A DNA stretch of 64,000 nt, taken from contig JAUXTQ010000026.1 of NCBI GenBank assembly GCA_030678995.1, forward strand, positions 1 through 64,000, read 5' to 3'. Positions 8,918-20,035 of this stretch are shown in pieces. The notes below the pieces were generated by a model. It was not told the origin of the DNA. It searched no databases and was given only the letters and a program-made list of their open reading frames with translations. A program made the translations under genes and the position numbers. The DNA is from Caulobacter sp. (lineage in GTDB: Bacteria; Pseudomonadota; Alphaproteobacteria; Caulobacterales; Caulobacteraceae). How positions within the stretch are numbered: position 1 is the stretch's first letter; every line of letters begins with the position of its first letter.

Positions 8918-11601
8918 AGCATCCCCTTCAGCCGATAGAGCGCTTCCATCGCCTCTCGCGGACTCATGCCGTCGGGCTCCAGCCCCTTGAGGGCTTCCTC
9001 CACCGGGCTGGGGCCATGCTTCACCGGCGTCGGCGTTGTGGCCGCGAACAACGGCAGGCCTTCCAGCCGGGCCGGGGACTGGGCCTCGCTCTCCAGCCGT
9101 TCCAGCACCTCGCGGGCGCGGGCGACCACGGCGGGTGGGACGCCGGCCAGCTTGGCCACCTGGACGCCGTAGCTGCGGTCGGCTGGGCCGGGCCCCGCCT
9201 CGTGCAGGAAGACCAGGTCGCCGTTCCACTCCTTGGCCCGCAGGCTGAGGTTGGAGACGTAGGATAGCCGGTCCTCCAGCGCCGCCAGCTCGTGATAGTG
9301 GGTGGCGAACAACGCGCGGGACCTGTTCACGCCGTGCAGGGCCTCGGCGCAGGCCCAGGCGATGGCCAGGCCGTCCCAGGTCGCGGTGCCCCGGCCGATC
9401 TCGTCGAGGATGACGAAGCTGCGCGGGGTGGCCTGGGTCAGGATGGCGGCGGTCTCGACCATCTCGGCCATGAAGGTCGAGCGGCCGCGGGCCAGGTCGT
9501 CCCCGGCGCCCACGCGGCTGAACAGCCGGTCGACCACGCCCATGGTCAGGGATTTGGCCGGCACGAAGCAGCCGGCCTGGGCCATCACTGCCAAGAGGGC
9601 GTTCTGGCGCAGGAAGGTCGACTTGCCGGCCATGTTTGGCCCGGTGACGATCGACAGCCGCGCGCCGGTCTCGCCCGAGCCGTCCAGTGTGCAGTCGTTG
9701 GGCGTGAAGGGCTCGCCGGCGCGTTTGACCGCCGCCTCGACCACCGGATGGCGTCCGCCCTTCGCATCGAAGCCGAACGACCGGTCGACCACCGGCCGGA
9801 CCGCCTGCTGGTCCTCGGCCCATTCGGCGAGAGCACTGTCGACGTCGAGGGTCGCCAGCGCCCGGGCGGCGGCCTGCAGTGGCGCGGCCAGGGCGCAGGC
9901 GGCTTCGCGCCAGGCCTCGAAGGTCGCCACCTCGATAGCCAGGGCCCGCTCGCCGGCCTGGGCGATCCGGGCGTCCAGGTCGGCCAGCTCGACGGTGGTG
10001 AACCGAACCTGGTTGGCCAGGGTCTGGCGGTGGATGAAGGTCGCGTTCAGTGGCGGCTGGAACAGCGGGTCGGCCTTGTTCGCCGTCGTTTCGACGAAAT
10101 AGCCCAGCACCGCGTTGTGGCGGATCTTCAGCGGCAGGTTGCTCTCGTGCGCCAGCCGGCTTTCCAGCGCGATGATCACCCGCCGGCTGTCGTCGCGCAG
10201 GGCGCGGGCCTGGTCGAGCTCAGGACGCACGCCGGCCGCGACGAAACCGCCATCGCGGGCTTGGGCCGGCAGGTCGGGACCGAGGCCGTCGGTCAGCTGC
10301 GCCAACTGGCCCGACAGGTCTGCCGACAGGGACGGATTGACCGCCGCCAGGGCCGTCTCGATCTCGAACGGCGGGGGGTTGATCGCATCACCGGCGTCGA
10401 CCACCAGGCCGGACAGGGCTTCGCCGGTCTTCAGGCCGTCGCGCAGACAGCCCAGGTCCCGCGGCCCGCCTCGTCCCAGCGCCAGCCGCGACAGGGCGCG
10501 GGCCAGGTCGCCGGAGCGTTTGAGGCTGTCGCGGATCGGCTCACGCAGCACCCGTCGGCCAAGGAGCCACTGCACCGCGTCCAGCCGCGCGTCGATGGCG
10601 GCCGGGTCCAGCAGCGGCCGGGCCAGCCGCGCGGCCAGCATCCGCGAGCCCGCGGCGGTGACGCAGCGATCGATACTGCCCAGCAGGGAGCCGTCCCGCT
10701 GGCCGGACGTGGTGCGTTCGATCTCCAGGCTGGCGCGGGTGGCCGGATCGATGGCCATGACGTCGGCCTCGCCCGCCCGCCGGGGCGGCGACAGGGCCGG
10801 CAGGCGGCCGGCCTGGGTCATCTCCAGATGGGCGGCGATCAGCCCCAGCGCCGAGATCTCCGCCCCCGCCAGGCCGCCGAAACCGTCCAGGGTATCGACG
10901 CCGTAGAGCCGCTTGAGTCGCGCTTCGGACGCGGCGGGTTCCGCCAGCGCCTGGGCCACCGGCTGGACCACCCCGGCGGCGCCCTTGAGGGCCGCGTTGA
11001 CCGTCTCGTCGGCGAACAGCCGGTCGGGGACGAGGATCTCCGAGGGCTGCAGCGCCGCCAGGGCCGCTGACAGGCCGGACGGGGCGATCAGCAGGCTCTC
11101 CACCTCGCCGGTCGACAGCTCTACGCTGGCCACCGCCGCCTGACCGCCACGCAGGGCGATGGCCGCCAGCCGGTTGGCGCCCCGGGCGTCCAGCAGGCCG
11201 TCCTCGGTGAGGGTGCCGGGCGTGACGATGCGCACCACGTCGCGATGGACGATGGCCTTGGAGCCGCGCTTGCGGGCTTCGGCCGGGTTCTCCATCTGCT
11301 CGCAGACAGCGACCTTGAAGCCGGCCCGGATCAGCTTGGCCAGATAGGCTTCGGCCGCATGGACCGGCACCCCGGCCATGGGGATCGGCTGGCCATTGTG
11401 CGTGCCGCGGAAGGTCTGGGCGATACCCAGGGCGGCGGCCGCCTTGATCGCGTCGTCAAAAAACAGCTCGTAGAAGTCACCCATGCGGAAGAACACCAGG
11501 GCGTCGGGCTGGCGCGACTTGGCCTCGAAATACTGCGCCATCACGGGCGTCGCGCCGGTGGCGTCGGGCGCGGTCTGGGCGGGGGAAAGCGGGGCGTTCA
11601 T
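8914..11601 (-). CDS. mutS: DNA mismatch repair protein MutS
   Basis: 895 residues. The N-terminal mismatch-recognition domain contains the conserved FFRMGDFYELFFDDA, whose first phenylalanine and glutamate contact mispaired bases in MutS1. The C-terminal ATPase has Walker A GPNMAGKST and the signature FVILDEIGRGTATWDG. It recognises mismatches and recruits MutL. Length matches MutS1. It is flanked by two accessory insertions (parDE at its 3' end, rhuM at its 5' end), while dnaJ-dnaK follow beyond rhuM, the expected neighbours of mutS in Caulobacter relatives. Confidence 0.97.
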   Translation of the reverse strand: MNAPLSPAQTAPDATGATPVMAQYFEAKSRQPDALVFFRMGDFYELFFDDAIKAAAALGIAQTFRGTHNGQPIPMAGVPVHAAEAYLAKLIRAGFKVAVCEQMENPAEARKRGSKAIVHRDVVRIVTPGTLTEDGLLDARGANRLAAIALRGGQAAVASVELSTGEVESLLIAPSGLSAALAALQPSEILVPDRLFADETVNAALKGAAGVVQPVAQALAEPAASEARLKRLYGVDTLDGFGGLAGAEISALGLIAAHLEMTQAGRLPALSPPRRAGEADVMAIDPATRASLEIERTTSGQRDGSLLGSIDRCVTAAGSRMLAARLARPLLDPAAIDARLDAVQWLLGRRVLREPIRDSLKRSGDLARALSRLALGRGGPRDLGCLRDGLKTGEALSGLVVDAGDAINPPPFEIETALAAVNPSLSADLSGQLAQLTDGLGPDLPAQARDGGFVAAGVRPELDQARALRDDSRRVIIALESRLAHESNLPLKIRHNAVLGYFVETTANKADPLFQPPLNATFIHRQTLANQVRFTTVELADLDARIAQAGERALAIEVATFEAWREAACALAAPLQAAARALATLDVDSALAEWAEDQQAVRPVVDRSFGFDAKGGRHPVVEAAVKRAGEPFTPNDCTLDGSGETGARLSIVTGPNMAGKSTFLRQNALLAVMAQAGCFVPAKSLTMGVVDRLFSRVGAGDDLARGRSTFMAEMVETAAILTQATPRSFVILDEIGRGTATWDGLAIAWACAEALHGVNRSRALFATHYHELAALEDRLSYVSNLSLRAKEWNGDLVFLHEAGPGPADRSYGVQVAKLAGVPPAVVARAREVLERLESEAQSPARLEGLPLFAATTPTPVKHGPSPVEEALKGLEPDGMSPREAMEALYRLKGML

Positions 11602-11721
11602 CGCCGGCGACCCTAGCGGGGTTCGCGCGGGGCGTTAAGGGTTTCGCGGCGGGAAGAGGGGTGTCGCCCGCGGATCGAGTCTGCGTTATACGGGGGCGGA
11701 ACAATAAGGGAACGACAGTCC

Positions 11722-12744
11722 GTGTCGAACGGTGAACTGATCCTCTACCAGGCTGACGGCGGCGGCCCGACGGTCCAGCTCCGGGCCGAGGGCGGCACGG
11801 TCTGGCTAAGCCAGGCCGAGATGGCTGAGCTGTTTCAGTCGACGAAACAGAACATCAGCTACCACGTCGGAAACATTTTCACCGAGGGCGAGCTGATCGA
11901 GGCGGCAACTGTCAAAGAGTATTTGACAGTTCAGGATGAAGGCGGCCGCTTCGTGCGACGTCCGACCAGGCTCTACAGCCTCGATGTGATCCTGGCGGTC
12001 GGGTACCGGGTACGGGGAGACAGGGGAACGCAGTTCCGGCAGTGGGCAACCACGAGGTTGCGCGATTATCTCGTCAAGGGCTTCGTCATCGACGACGCTC
12101 GCCTGAAAGGCGTGGAGCGGTTCGACTATTTCGACGAGCTGCTCGAAAAGATCCGCGAAATTCGCGCGTCCGAGAAGCGCTTCTATCAAAAGATCAAGGG
12201 CGTTTACACGACCAGCGTCGATTACGATGGCGGGTCCGAACGGGCCCAGATGTTCTTTGCCACCGTCCAGAACAAGATGCTCCATGCCGTGACGGGGCGA
12301 ACGGCGGCCGAACTGATTGTTGAAAGAGCCAACGCCACTCGGCCCAACATGGGCCTGACCGCCTGGAAGGGAAGCAAGGTTCGCAAGGGCGATACGACGA
12401 TCGCCAAGAACTACCTTGCCGAGCCCGAGCTCAGGGAGCTGAACCGCATCGTGACGATGTTCCTCGATGTCGCCGAGGACAGAGCCGAACGTCGCAAGTC
12501 GATGGCGATGTCCGACTGGGAGAACGAGCTCGACCGGTTCCTTGTCTTCAACGAGCGCCCCGTTCTCGCGGGAGCTGGACGTGTTTCCCACGACAGGATG
12601 GAATGGATTGCGGGCGAGCGGTTCGCCGCCTTCGACGCTGACCGCGCGGCGGCGGACCTCAGGGCGTCCGAGGCGGAACACGACGCCGAGCTGAAGGCGG
12701 TTGAAATGAAGGTGGTCAGCAGGGGCCGGAAGCCGGCCGGGTAG
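11722..12744 (+). CDS. RhuM-family protein (mobile-element/virulence-associated, function unknown)
   Basis: 340 residues starting at GTG 11722. The N-terminal motif GTVWLSQAEMAELFQSTKQN, then YSLDVILAVGYRVRGDRGTQFRQWA and LRDYLVKGFVIDD, are hallmarks of the RhuM (Salmonella SPI-3) family. The first part resembles a helix-turn-helix, suggesting nucleic-acid binding, but no biochemical role is established. Such genes are scattered on islands and prophages. Here it lies divergent from mutS and convergent with dnaJ (18-base gap), with no partner gene, interrupting the core order. Transfer is likely; function is not inferable from the sequence. Confidence 0.85.
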   Translation: MSNGELILYQADGGGPTVQLRAEGGTVWLSQAEMAELFQSTKQNISYHVGNIFTEGELIEAATVKEYLTVQDEGGRFVRRPTRLYSLDVILAVGYRVRGDRGTQFRQWATTRLRDYLVKGFVIDDARLKGVERFDYFDELLEKIREIRASEKRFYQKIKGVYTTSVDYDGGSERAQMFFATVQNKMLHAVTGRTAAELIVERANATRPNMGLTAWKGSKVRKGDTTIAKNYLAEPELRELNRIVTMFLDVAEDRAERRKSMAMSDWENELDRFLVFNERPVLAGAGRVSHDRMEWIAGERFAAFDADRAAADLRASEAEHDAELKAVEMKVVSRGRKPAG

Positions 12745-12762
12745 GTCTTCCGGGCCGGGCGC

Positions 12763-13923
12763 CTACGCCTTGCCCGACACCGCGCCCCAGAACTTGCTGG
12801 CCTTGCCCATGAAGCCGGCGGCCTTGGGGTGCTGCTGCTCGCCGCAAAGGTCGGCCAGTTCGCGCATCAGCTCTTTCTGCCGGGCGCTGAGATGAGTCGG
12901 CGTCTCGACGAACATCTCCACGATCAGGTCACCCCGCTCGCGGCCGCGCAGGGAGGGCATGCCCCGGCCCTTCAGGCGCACGGTGCGGCCGGTCTGGGTG
13001 CCTTCTGGCACCTTGACCGGGATGCGGCATTCGCCGTCGCAGTCCTCGCCACCGGTCAGGCAGGGGGCCTCGATCTCGCCGCCCAGGGCCGCCGTGCACA
13101 TGGCCACCGGCACGGTGCAGAGCAGGTCCAGGCCGTCGCGCTCAAACAGGTCGTGCGGCGCCACCGACATGAAGATGTAAAGGTCGCCGCGCGGTCCGCC
13201 GCGCTGGCCCGCGTCGCCCTCGCCGGCGAGCCGGATGCGGGCGCCGTCGTCGACCCCGGCCGGGATGCGCACCTGCAGGGTGCGCTGGCGGCGCACGTGG
13301 CCGTGGCCGCTGCAGGTCTTGCAGGGGTCGACCACCATCTTGCCCGAGCCGCCGCAGCGGGGGCAGGTGCGTTCGATGGCGAAGAAGCCCTGGGTGGCCC
13401 GCACCCGGCCCGCGCCGCCGCAGCTGCCGCAGACCGTGGGGGTGGTGCCCGGCTTGGCGCCGGAACCCTCGCAGGTTTCACAGGTGATGGACGCGGGCAC
13501 CGTGATCTCGACCTCGGCGCCGGCGAAGGCCTGCTCGAGGGTGATCTCCAGGTCGTAGCGCAGGTCCGCGCCACGGGCGGGACCGTTGTTCTGCCGCCGG
13601 CGGCCGCCGCCGAACATCTCGCCGAAAGCGTCGCCGAACACCTCGTTGAAGATGTCGTGCACGTCGCCAAAGCCTTGCCCGCCGCCCGGGCCGCCGTTCA
13701 TGCCGTTGACCCCGGCATGGCCGAAGCGGTCGTAGGCGGCGCGCTTCTGCGGATCGGAAAGGACCGAATAGGCCTCGTTGATTTCCTTGAAGCGGGCCGA
13801 GGCATCCTCGCAACCGCCGTTGCGGTCGGGATGGTGCTCCATCGCCTGCTTGCGGAAGGCGCTCTTCAGCGCCGCGTCATCCGCCCCGCGCTGGACGCCC
13901 AGGATGTCGTAGTAGTCACGCAT
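12763..13923 (-). CDS. dnaJ: Chaperone protein DnaJ (Hsp40)
   Basis: 386 residues. The J domain has the HPD motif (MEHHPDRN), followed by a Gly/Phe-rich linker and a zinc domain with four CxxCxGxG repeats (CETCEGSG, CGSCGGAG, CPRCGGSG, CKTCSGHG), then the substrate-binding C-terminal domain. It stimulates DnaK ATPase and delivers clients. The C-terminal domain carries three extra cysteines (segment with TGGEDCDGECRIP), which is unusual for DnaJ. It lies 175 bases downstream of dnaK on the same strand. Confidence 0.96.
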   Translation of the reverse strand: MRDYYDILGVQRGADDAALKSAFRKQAMEHHPDRNGGCEDASARFKEINEAYSVLSDPQKRAAYDRFGHAGVNGMNGGPGGGQGFGDVHDIFNEVFGDAFGEMFGGGRRRQNNGPARGADLRYDLEITLEQAFAGAEVEITVPASITCETCEGSGAKPGTTPTVCGSCGGAGRVRATQGFFAIERTCPRCGGSGKMVVDPCKTCSGHGHVRRQRTLQVRIPAGVDDGARIRLAGEGDAGQRGGPRGDLYIFMSVAPHDLFERDGLDLLCTVPVAMCTAALGGEIEAPCLTGGEDCDGECRIPVKVPEGTQTGRTVRLKGRGMPSLRGRERGDLIVEMFVETPTHLSARQKELMRELADLCGEQQHPKAAGFMGKASKFWGAVSGKA

Positions 13924-13970
13924 CAGCCGGCATCACCAAAAGACCGAGCAATCCCTGAGTTGGGCGATCG

Positions 13971-14011
13971 CCCGCCCGACTGCAAGTCTGAGTCCAGACG
14001 AGTCGGGCGGG
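13971..14011 (-). other. Nested stem-loop between dnaK and dnaJ
   Basis: The outer arms cccgcccgact (13971-13981) and agtcgggcggg (14001-14011) pair perfectly over 11 bases. Inside them gtctg and cagac (13986-13999) form a second perfect 5-base stem with a 4-base loop. There is no T-run on the minus-strand exit side, so it is not a typical intrinsic terminator. A role in attenuating or processing the dnaK-dnaJ message is plausible but inferred. Confidence 0.6.
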
Positions 14012-14098
14012 ACTTTCTCGCGTCCGCGAAGGCGGCGGCGACGTTCCCCTGGCGAGTTTTCACCACAGTTACGGTCTCCGCCGCCATGAGGCGCGATG

Positions 14099-16003
<1,905 letters not shown>

Positions 16004-16154
16004 GGTGCGGTCTCTCTTAGCTCCCTGACAGGCGGACGGCGGCGACGAGGGCCTTTTCAAAAGCGCCCCGGTTTTTCTCTTCCGTCCCCGTTTGGATCCT
16101 CTGGACTGGACTGGAGGGCTTTCCGCTTGGGGAAAGCCGCTTGCTCAGTTCGCC

Positions 16155-16182
16155 ATATGGGAAGCAGGGCGCCTGCCGCAAG
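16155..16182 (-). promoter_or_regulatory. Putative RpoH (heat-shock sigma-32) promoter of dnaK
   Basis: On the minus strand CTTG is followed after 17 bases by CCCATAT, close to the alphaproteobacterial RpoH pattern CTTG-N17/18-CYTATnT with one mismatch. It would give a 5' untranslated region of roughly 140 bases before the dnaK ATG. In the rest of the 16004-16308 gap I see only a short palindrome (cccgaacttcggg, near 16213) and no gene. Confidence 0.5.
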
Positions 16183-16308
16183 AGCAAAACCCCCATTCCA
16201 ATGAGGGCTTTGGCCCGAACTTCGGGGCGCCCCCCATTTGAGGTATGCAGAAAACCCTATCTGTGACCTTCTTTGCGGGCTTTGAGGGGCATTGTTCAGG
16301 AGGGAATC

Positions 16309-16662
16309 ATGGCCACTTTATCCACCCGGCTTCGCGCCGGTCTCGCGCTCGCCGTCATGGTGGCGACCACCGCGCTCACGCCGGGCCTGGCTTCGGCCGA
16401 AGACCGCCGGGTCCGCATCATCAACGAAACCAGCCACATCATCGTACGCTTCTATGCGTCGAACGTGGGCGCCACGTCCTGGGAAGAGGACATCCTCGGC
16501 CAGGACGTTCTGCGGCCCGGCCAGTCAGTCGTGGTCAACGTCGATGATGGTTCGGGCTACTGCCTGTACGACTTCAAGGCAGTGTTCGACGACGGCGACT
16601 CCCTGGTCCGCCAGCGCGTCGATGTCTGCAAGATCTCCAGCTACCGCTACACCGAAGACTGA
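16309..16662 (+). CDS. Small secreted protein of unknown function
   Basis: About 117 residues from the ATG at 16309, preceded by a very good ribosome binding site (aggaggg). A Sec signal peptide is clear: a basic start, a hydrophobic stretch (LALAVMVATTALTPGL) and a cleavage motif ASA-ED. The mature part is about 88 residues and has two cysteines (SGYCLYDF and VDVCKIS) that could form a disulfide, plus the conserved-looking segment RVRIINETSHIIVRFYASN. I do not recognise a named family. It is divergent from dnaK and convergent with the M1 peptidase. Confidence 0.7.
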   Translation: MATLSTRLRAGLALAVMVATTALTPGLASAEDRRVRIINETSHIIVRFYASNVGATSWEEDILGQDVLRPGQSVVVNVDDGSGYCLYDFKAVFDDGDSLVRQRVDVCKISSYRYTED

Positions 16663-16688
16663 CGAGGGCGGCCAGAACCGGCAAGCCA

Positions 16689-16715
16689 GGGCGGACGGCG
16701 ACGAGCCGTCCGCCC
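16689..16715. terminator. Hairpin between convergent genes
   Basis: A perfect 10-base stem (gggcggacgg / ccgtccgccc) with a 7-base loop lies 27 bases after the secreted-protein stop and 13 bases before the peptidase stop. It is well placed as a two-way terminator, although there is no long T-run on either side. Confidence 0.55.
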
Positions 16716-16727
16716 CTACTGCGTTGT

Positions 16728-19313
16728 TCAGTGTTTGACCCAGGCGTCGATCTCGCCGAGGCGTTCGCGCCGCACCTTCGCCCGATAGACGGCCGCTGAC
16801 AGCCCGGCCTTGAGCCGCGGCGGGACCTCGCCCTCGGCCTTGGCCATGGCCAGAACCTCCCCGGCGACGGCCTCGTCGGCCCAGCCGCCGGTGATCCGCG
16901 CCAGCATCCCGACCATCGAGCCCGGCGCGAACAGGGCGTCCGCCTTGGTCTTGTTGGCCTTCAGATAGGCCCAGGTCATGGCCGGGAAGTTGCCCGAGGG
17001 CCCGCGCAGGATGTTCTGGCGCAGGGTATTGGGCGCCTCGTCGCTGAGGGCCAGCACCAGGGTGCGCCGGGCCAGCGCCTCGTCACGGGTTTCGCCCAGC
17101 AGGCCGTAGAGCTGCTGTTTCTCCAGGGCGTTGGTCGAGGCCCTGGCCGTCGCCCGCAGCTGCTCCCAGGTCGCCGCGTCGGCGTTCATCGCCACCACCC
17201 GAAGGGCCGGTTCGCGGATCGCCGCCGGCAGGGCCGAGGCGTCGGCGCCCATCCGGGCGTAGCGGGCGTGGGCCTCGGCGACCACGGCGGCGTCGTCGAA
17301 GCGTCCCAGCGCCTGGATCAGGTCGGCGCGCAACAGGATGGCGGTGGCCGCCTCGCCCGGGGCGGGGGTCCAGCCGGTGCGAGCCCACACCGGCGCCAGC
17401 ATGGCGCGGGCGCGGGCGCGGAAGGCTGCCTGGCCGGGGTTGCCGTCGTAGAGCCGGTCGATCTGGCCCAGCACGTCGGTCACCTGCATCCAGACCACCG
17501 GATTGGCGTCAGCCGGCAGGCTGGCGGCCAGGTCGAGCCATTGCGCGATCGGGGTCACGCCCTCCTGGCCAAAGGCCCAGTAGTCGTAGAGCAGTCCCAG
17601 CTGGTCGACGGGCGCGAGCCTGGCGAAACCGGCTTTCAGCCGGGCAAACGCCTTGTCGTCATAGGCGGTGCGGAAATAGCCGGCCTGACCGGCGTTGACC
17701 AGGAACGGGACCCGGCCCGGGCCCTTGATCCGCTCCGACTGGCCCATCGAGATCACCCCGCGCCAACCCTGGCCGGACTCCGGCCAGAGGGTCGCCACCG
17801 GGGTCGACCAGCTCAGCGGCTTGCGCGAGGGGGCGTCGACGCCGAAGCGGCGCTGGGTCACGCGCCAGGCCGAGCCCAGGCTGGTGACCTTGATCAGCGG
17901 CACACCCGGCTGGCCCGTGAAATCGTGGGCGATGCGCCGGATCGGCTGACCCGAGGCGGTTTCCACCGCGTCCCACAGGTCGTCGCTGACGGTATTCCCG
18001 TAGGCGTGCTTCTTCATGTAGGCGCGCAGGGCGGTGCGGAAGGCGTCCTCGCCGACCCAGGCCTCGATCATGCGAATGACGGCCTGGCCCTTCTGGTAGC
18101 TGATCTGGTCGAAGGGGGCATTGCGGGCGTCCGGCACCGGCAGCACCACCGGATGGGTGGCGGCGCGGGCGTCCAGGTTCATCGCCCCGTCCCGGGCGGC
18201 CATGTCCTGCAGCCAGACCGACCATTCCGGATGGAAGTGATCGGTGGCCTTGGTCTCCATCCAGGAGGCGAAGCCCTCGTTGAGCCACAGGTCGTCCCAC
18301 CAGCTCATGGTCACCAGATTGCCGAACCACTGGTGGGCGATCTCATGGGCGATGGTGGTGAAGGCGTTCTGGCGGTCGGCCTCGGTGGAGACGCGTTCGT
18401 CCACCAGCACGGCCTTTTCGAAGTAGAGGATGGCCCCCCAGTTCTCCATGGCCGAGAAGCTGGCCGCCCCGCCAGGGATGGCCACCAGGTCGAGCTTGGG
18501 CAGCGGGTAGGGCGTGCCGAAATAGTCGTCGTACCAGGGCAGCAACTTCTCGCTGGCGTCGAGGGCGAATGCCGCCTCGGCCGTGGAGCCGCGCTTGACC
18601 ACCACGCCGACGTCCACGTCGCCGACCTTGCGGCTAATCCGCTCGAAGTCGCCCATGGCGAGGAATAGCAGGTAGGAGCTCATCTTCGGAGAGACGGCAA
18701 AGGTCGTGCGGGTCAGTCCGCCTTCCAACGCCGAGGTCGTCTCGACGGGCATGTTGGACACCACCATGTCGGCCGTGGGGGCGTCGACCGTCAGCTTGAA
18801 GGTCGCCTTCAGGGCCGGCTCGTCCCACATCGGCGCGAACCGCCGCGCGTCGGGCGCCTCGAACTGGGTGGCCAGCAGGCGTCGGCTGCCCTGGGCGGTG
18901 TCGTAGTCGACCGAGAACAGACCGAAGGCCTGCTCGTTGATCTTGCCGGTGTAGTCGATGGCCAGCCGGTGCTTGCCGATGGTCAGGGGCTGGGCGAACA
19001 CCAGGGTCGCGGTCTGGGCGTCGTTGTCGAGGGTCACCCTGGGCGAGACGTTGGACCCGTCCAGCTGGACCTTGCCGAAGGTCATGTCGGCGGCGTTGAG
19101 CACGACCGTGCTGGTGGCCTTGACCACCTGGACGTCGGCGCCGACCGAGCCGGTGAAGGTCAGGGCCGCCGTATCGGGCCGCACGGTGATGTCGTAGTGG
19201 ACCGGCACGACGTCGGTGGGCAGCACCTGCCGCGCGGCCTCTTCCTTGCCGCCACAACCGGCCAGCAGCATCGTCGCCGCCAGCGCCAGACCAAGACCAA
19301 CGCGTTGGATCAC
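16728..19313 (-). CDS. M1-family zinc aminopeptidase, predicted lipoprotein
   Basis: 861 residues starting at GTG 19313, after a GAGAGGA ribosome binding site. The N-terminus is a lipoprotein signal with lipobox LLAGC, so the enzyme is probably anchored in the envelope facing the periplasm. The gluzincin motif HEIAHQWFGN with the downstream third zinc ligand in NEGFASWMETK, and the exopeptidase motif SAMENWG (GAMEN-type), are intact, so it should release N-terminal residues from peptides. The C-terminal region is the helical ERAP1-C-like domain. It faces alkB divergently. Confidence 0.92.
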   Translation of the reverse strand: MIQRVGLGLALAATMLLAGCGGKEEAARQVLPTDVVPVHYDITVRPDTAALTFTGSVGADVQVVKATSTVVLNAADMTFGKVQLDGSNVSPRVTLDNDAQTATLVFAQPLTIGKHRLAIDYTGKINEQAFGLFSVDYDTAQGSRRLLATQFEAPDARRFAPMWDEPALKATFKLTVDAPTADMVVSNMPVETTSALEGGLTRTTFAVSPKMSSYLLFLAMGDFERISRKVGDVDVGVVVKRGSTAEAAFALDASEKLLPWYDDYFGTPYPLPKLDLVAIPGGAASFSAMENWGAILYFEKAVLVDERVSTEADRQNAFTTIAHEIAHQWFGNLVTMSWWDDLWLNEGFASWMETKATDHFHPEWSVWLQDMAARDGAMNLDARAATHPVVLPVPDARNAPFDQISYQKGQAVIRMIEAWVGEDAFRTALRAYMKKHAYGNTVSDDLWDAVETASGQPIRRIAHDFTGQPGVPLIKVTSLGSAWRVTQRRFGVDAPSRKPLSWSTPVATLWPESGQGWRGVISMGQSERIKGPGRVPFLVNAGQAGYFRTAYDDKAFARLKAGFARLAPVDQLGLLYDYWAFGQEGVTPIAQWLDLAASLPADANPVVWMQVTDVLGQIDRLYDGNPGQAAFRARARAMLAPVWARTGWTPAPGEAATAILLRADLIQALGRFDDAAVVAEAHARYARMGADASALPAAIREPALRVVAMNADAATWEQLRATARASTNALEKQQLYGLLGETRDEALARRTLVLALSDEAPNTLRQNILRGPSGNFPAMTWAYLKANKTKADALFAPGSMVGMLARITGGWADEAVAGEVLAMAKAEGEVPPRLKAGLSAAVYRAKVRRERLGEIDAWVKH

Positions 19314-19369
19314 GGATATGTCCTCTCAAAGCCGCTGGCAGGGTAAACTGAACTCGCGTGGGCAGGATC

Positions 19370-19975
19370 ATGAAGGATTTGTCAGGTTTCACACTGCTCC
19401 CGGGCCGGCTGGACCGGACGGCCCAGGAAGCGCTGATGGGCGAGGTGCTGACGGCCGCGCGGGCCGCGCCGTTCCACCGCCAGGTCACGCCCGGCGGCAA
19501 GCCGATGAGCGTGGAGATGACCGGCCTTGGCCCGCTCAGCTGGATCACCGACGCCGGCGGCTACCGCTATGAGCCGACCCACCCGCTGACGGGCGAGCCC
19601 TGGCCGTCGATGCCGGCGATCCTGCGGGACCTGTGGGTCGAGCTGGCGGATGTCGCGGTCCCCGCCGATGCCTGCCTGGTCAATCTCTACCGCGAGGGGG
19701 CGAGGATGGGCCTGCACCGCGACGAGGACGAGGCCGATTTCCGCTTTCCGGTGCTGTCGGTCTCCCTGGGCGACACCGCGATTTTCCGCATTGGCGGATT
19801 GAAGCGCACCGACCCGACCCGGTCGGTGCGGCTGGCGTCGGGGGATGTCTGCCTGCTGGCCGGGCAAGCCCGGCTGGCGTTCCACGGCGTGGACCGGATC
19901 GTCTCCGGCTCGTCCCGGCTGGTCCCGGGCGGCGGCCGGATCAACCTGACCCTGCGACGGGCGCGGCCGGCCTGA
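19370..19975 (+). CDS. alkB: AlkB-type 2-oxoglutarate/Fe(II)-dependent DNA repair dioxygenase
   Basis: About 201 residues. The HxD motif (MGLHRDEDE), the later histidine (LAFHGVDRI) and the RxNxTxR-like 2-oxoglutarate motif (GRINLTLRR) are all present. AlkB removes 1-methyladenine and 3-methylcytosine lesions by oxidative demethylation. A GTG four codons upstream (19358) is possible, but the ATG at 19370 is better spaced from GGCAGGA. It is divergent from the M1 peptidase; DNA repair neighbours in the wider region are mutS and mutM. Confidence 0.92.
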   Translation: MKDLSGFTLLPGRLDRTAQEALMGEVLTAARAAPFHRQVTPGGKPMSVEMTGLGPLSWITDAGGYRYEPTHPLTGEPWPSMPAILRDLWVELADVAVPADACLVNLYREGARMGLHRDEDEADFRFPVLSVSLGDTAIFRIGGLKRTDPTRSVRLASGDVCLLAGQARLAFHGVDRIVSGSSRLVPGGGRINLTLRRARPA

Positions 19976-20035
19976 GGCTTCCCAGCATCGGCCCTGCGGG
20001 GCTAGGGTGGGCCAAAGATACGAGGGAACCCCGCC

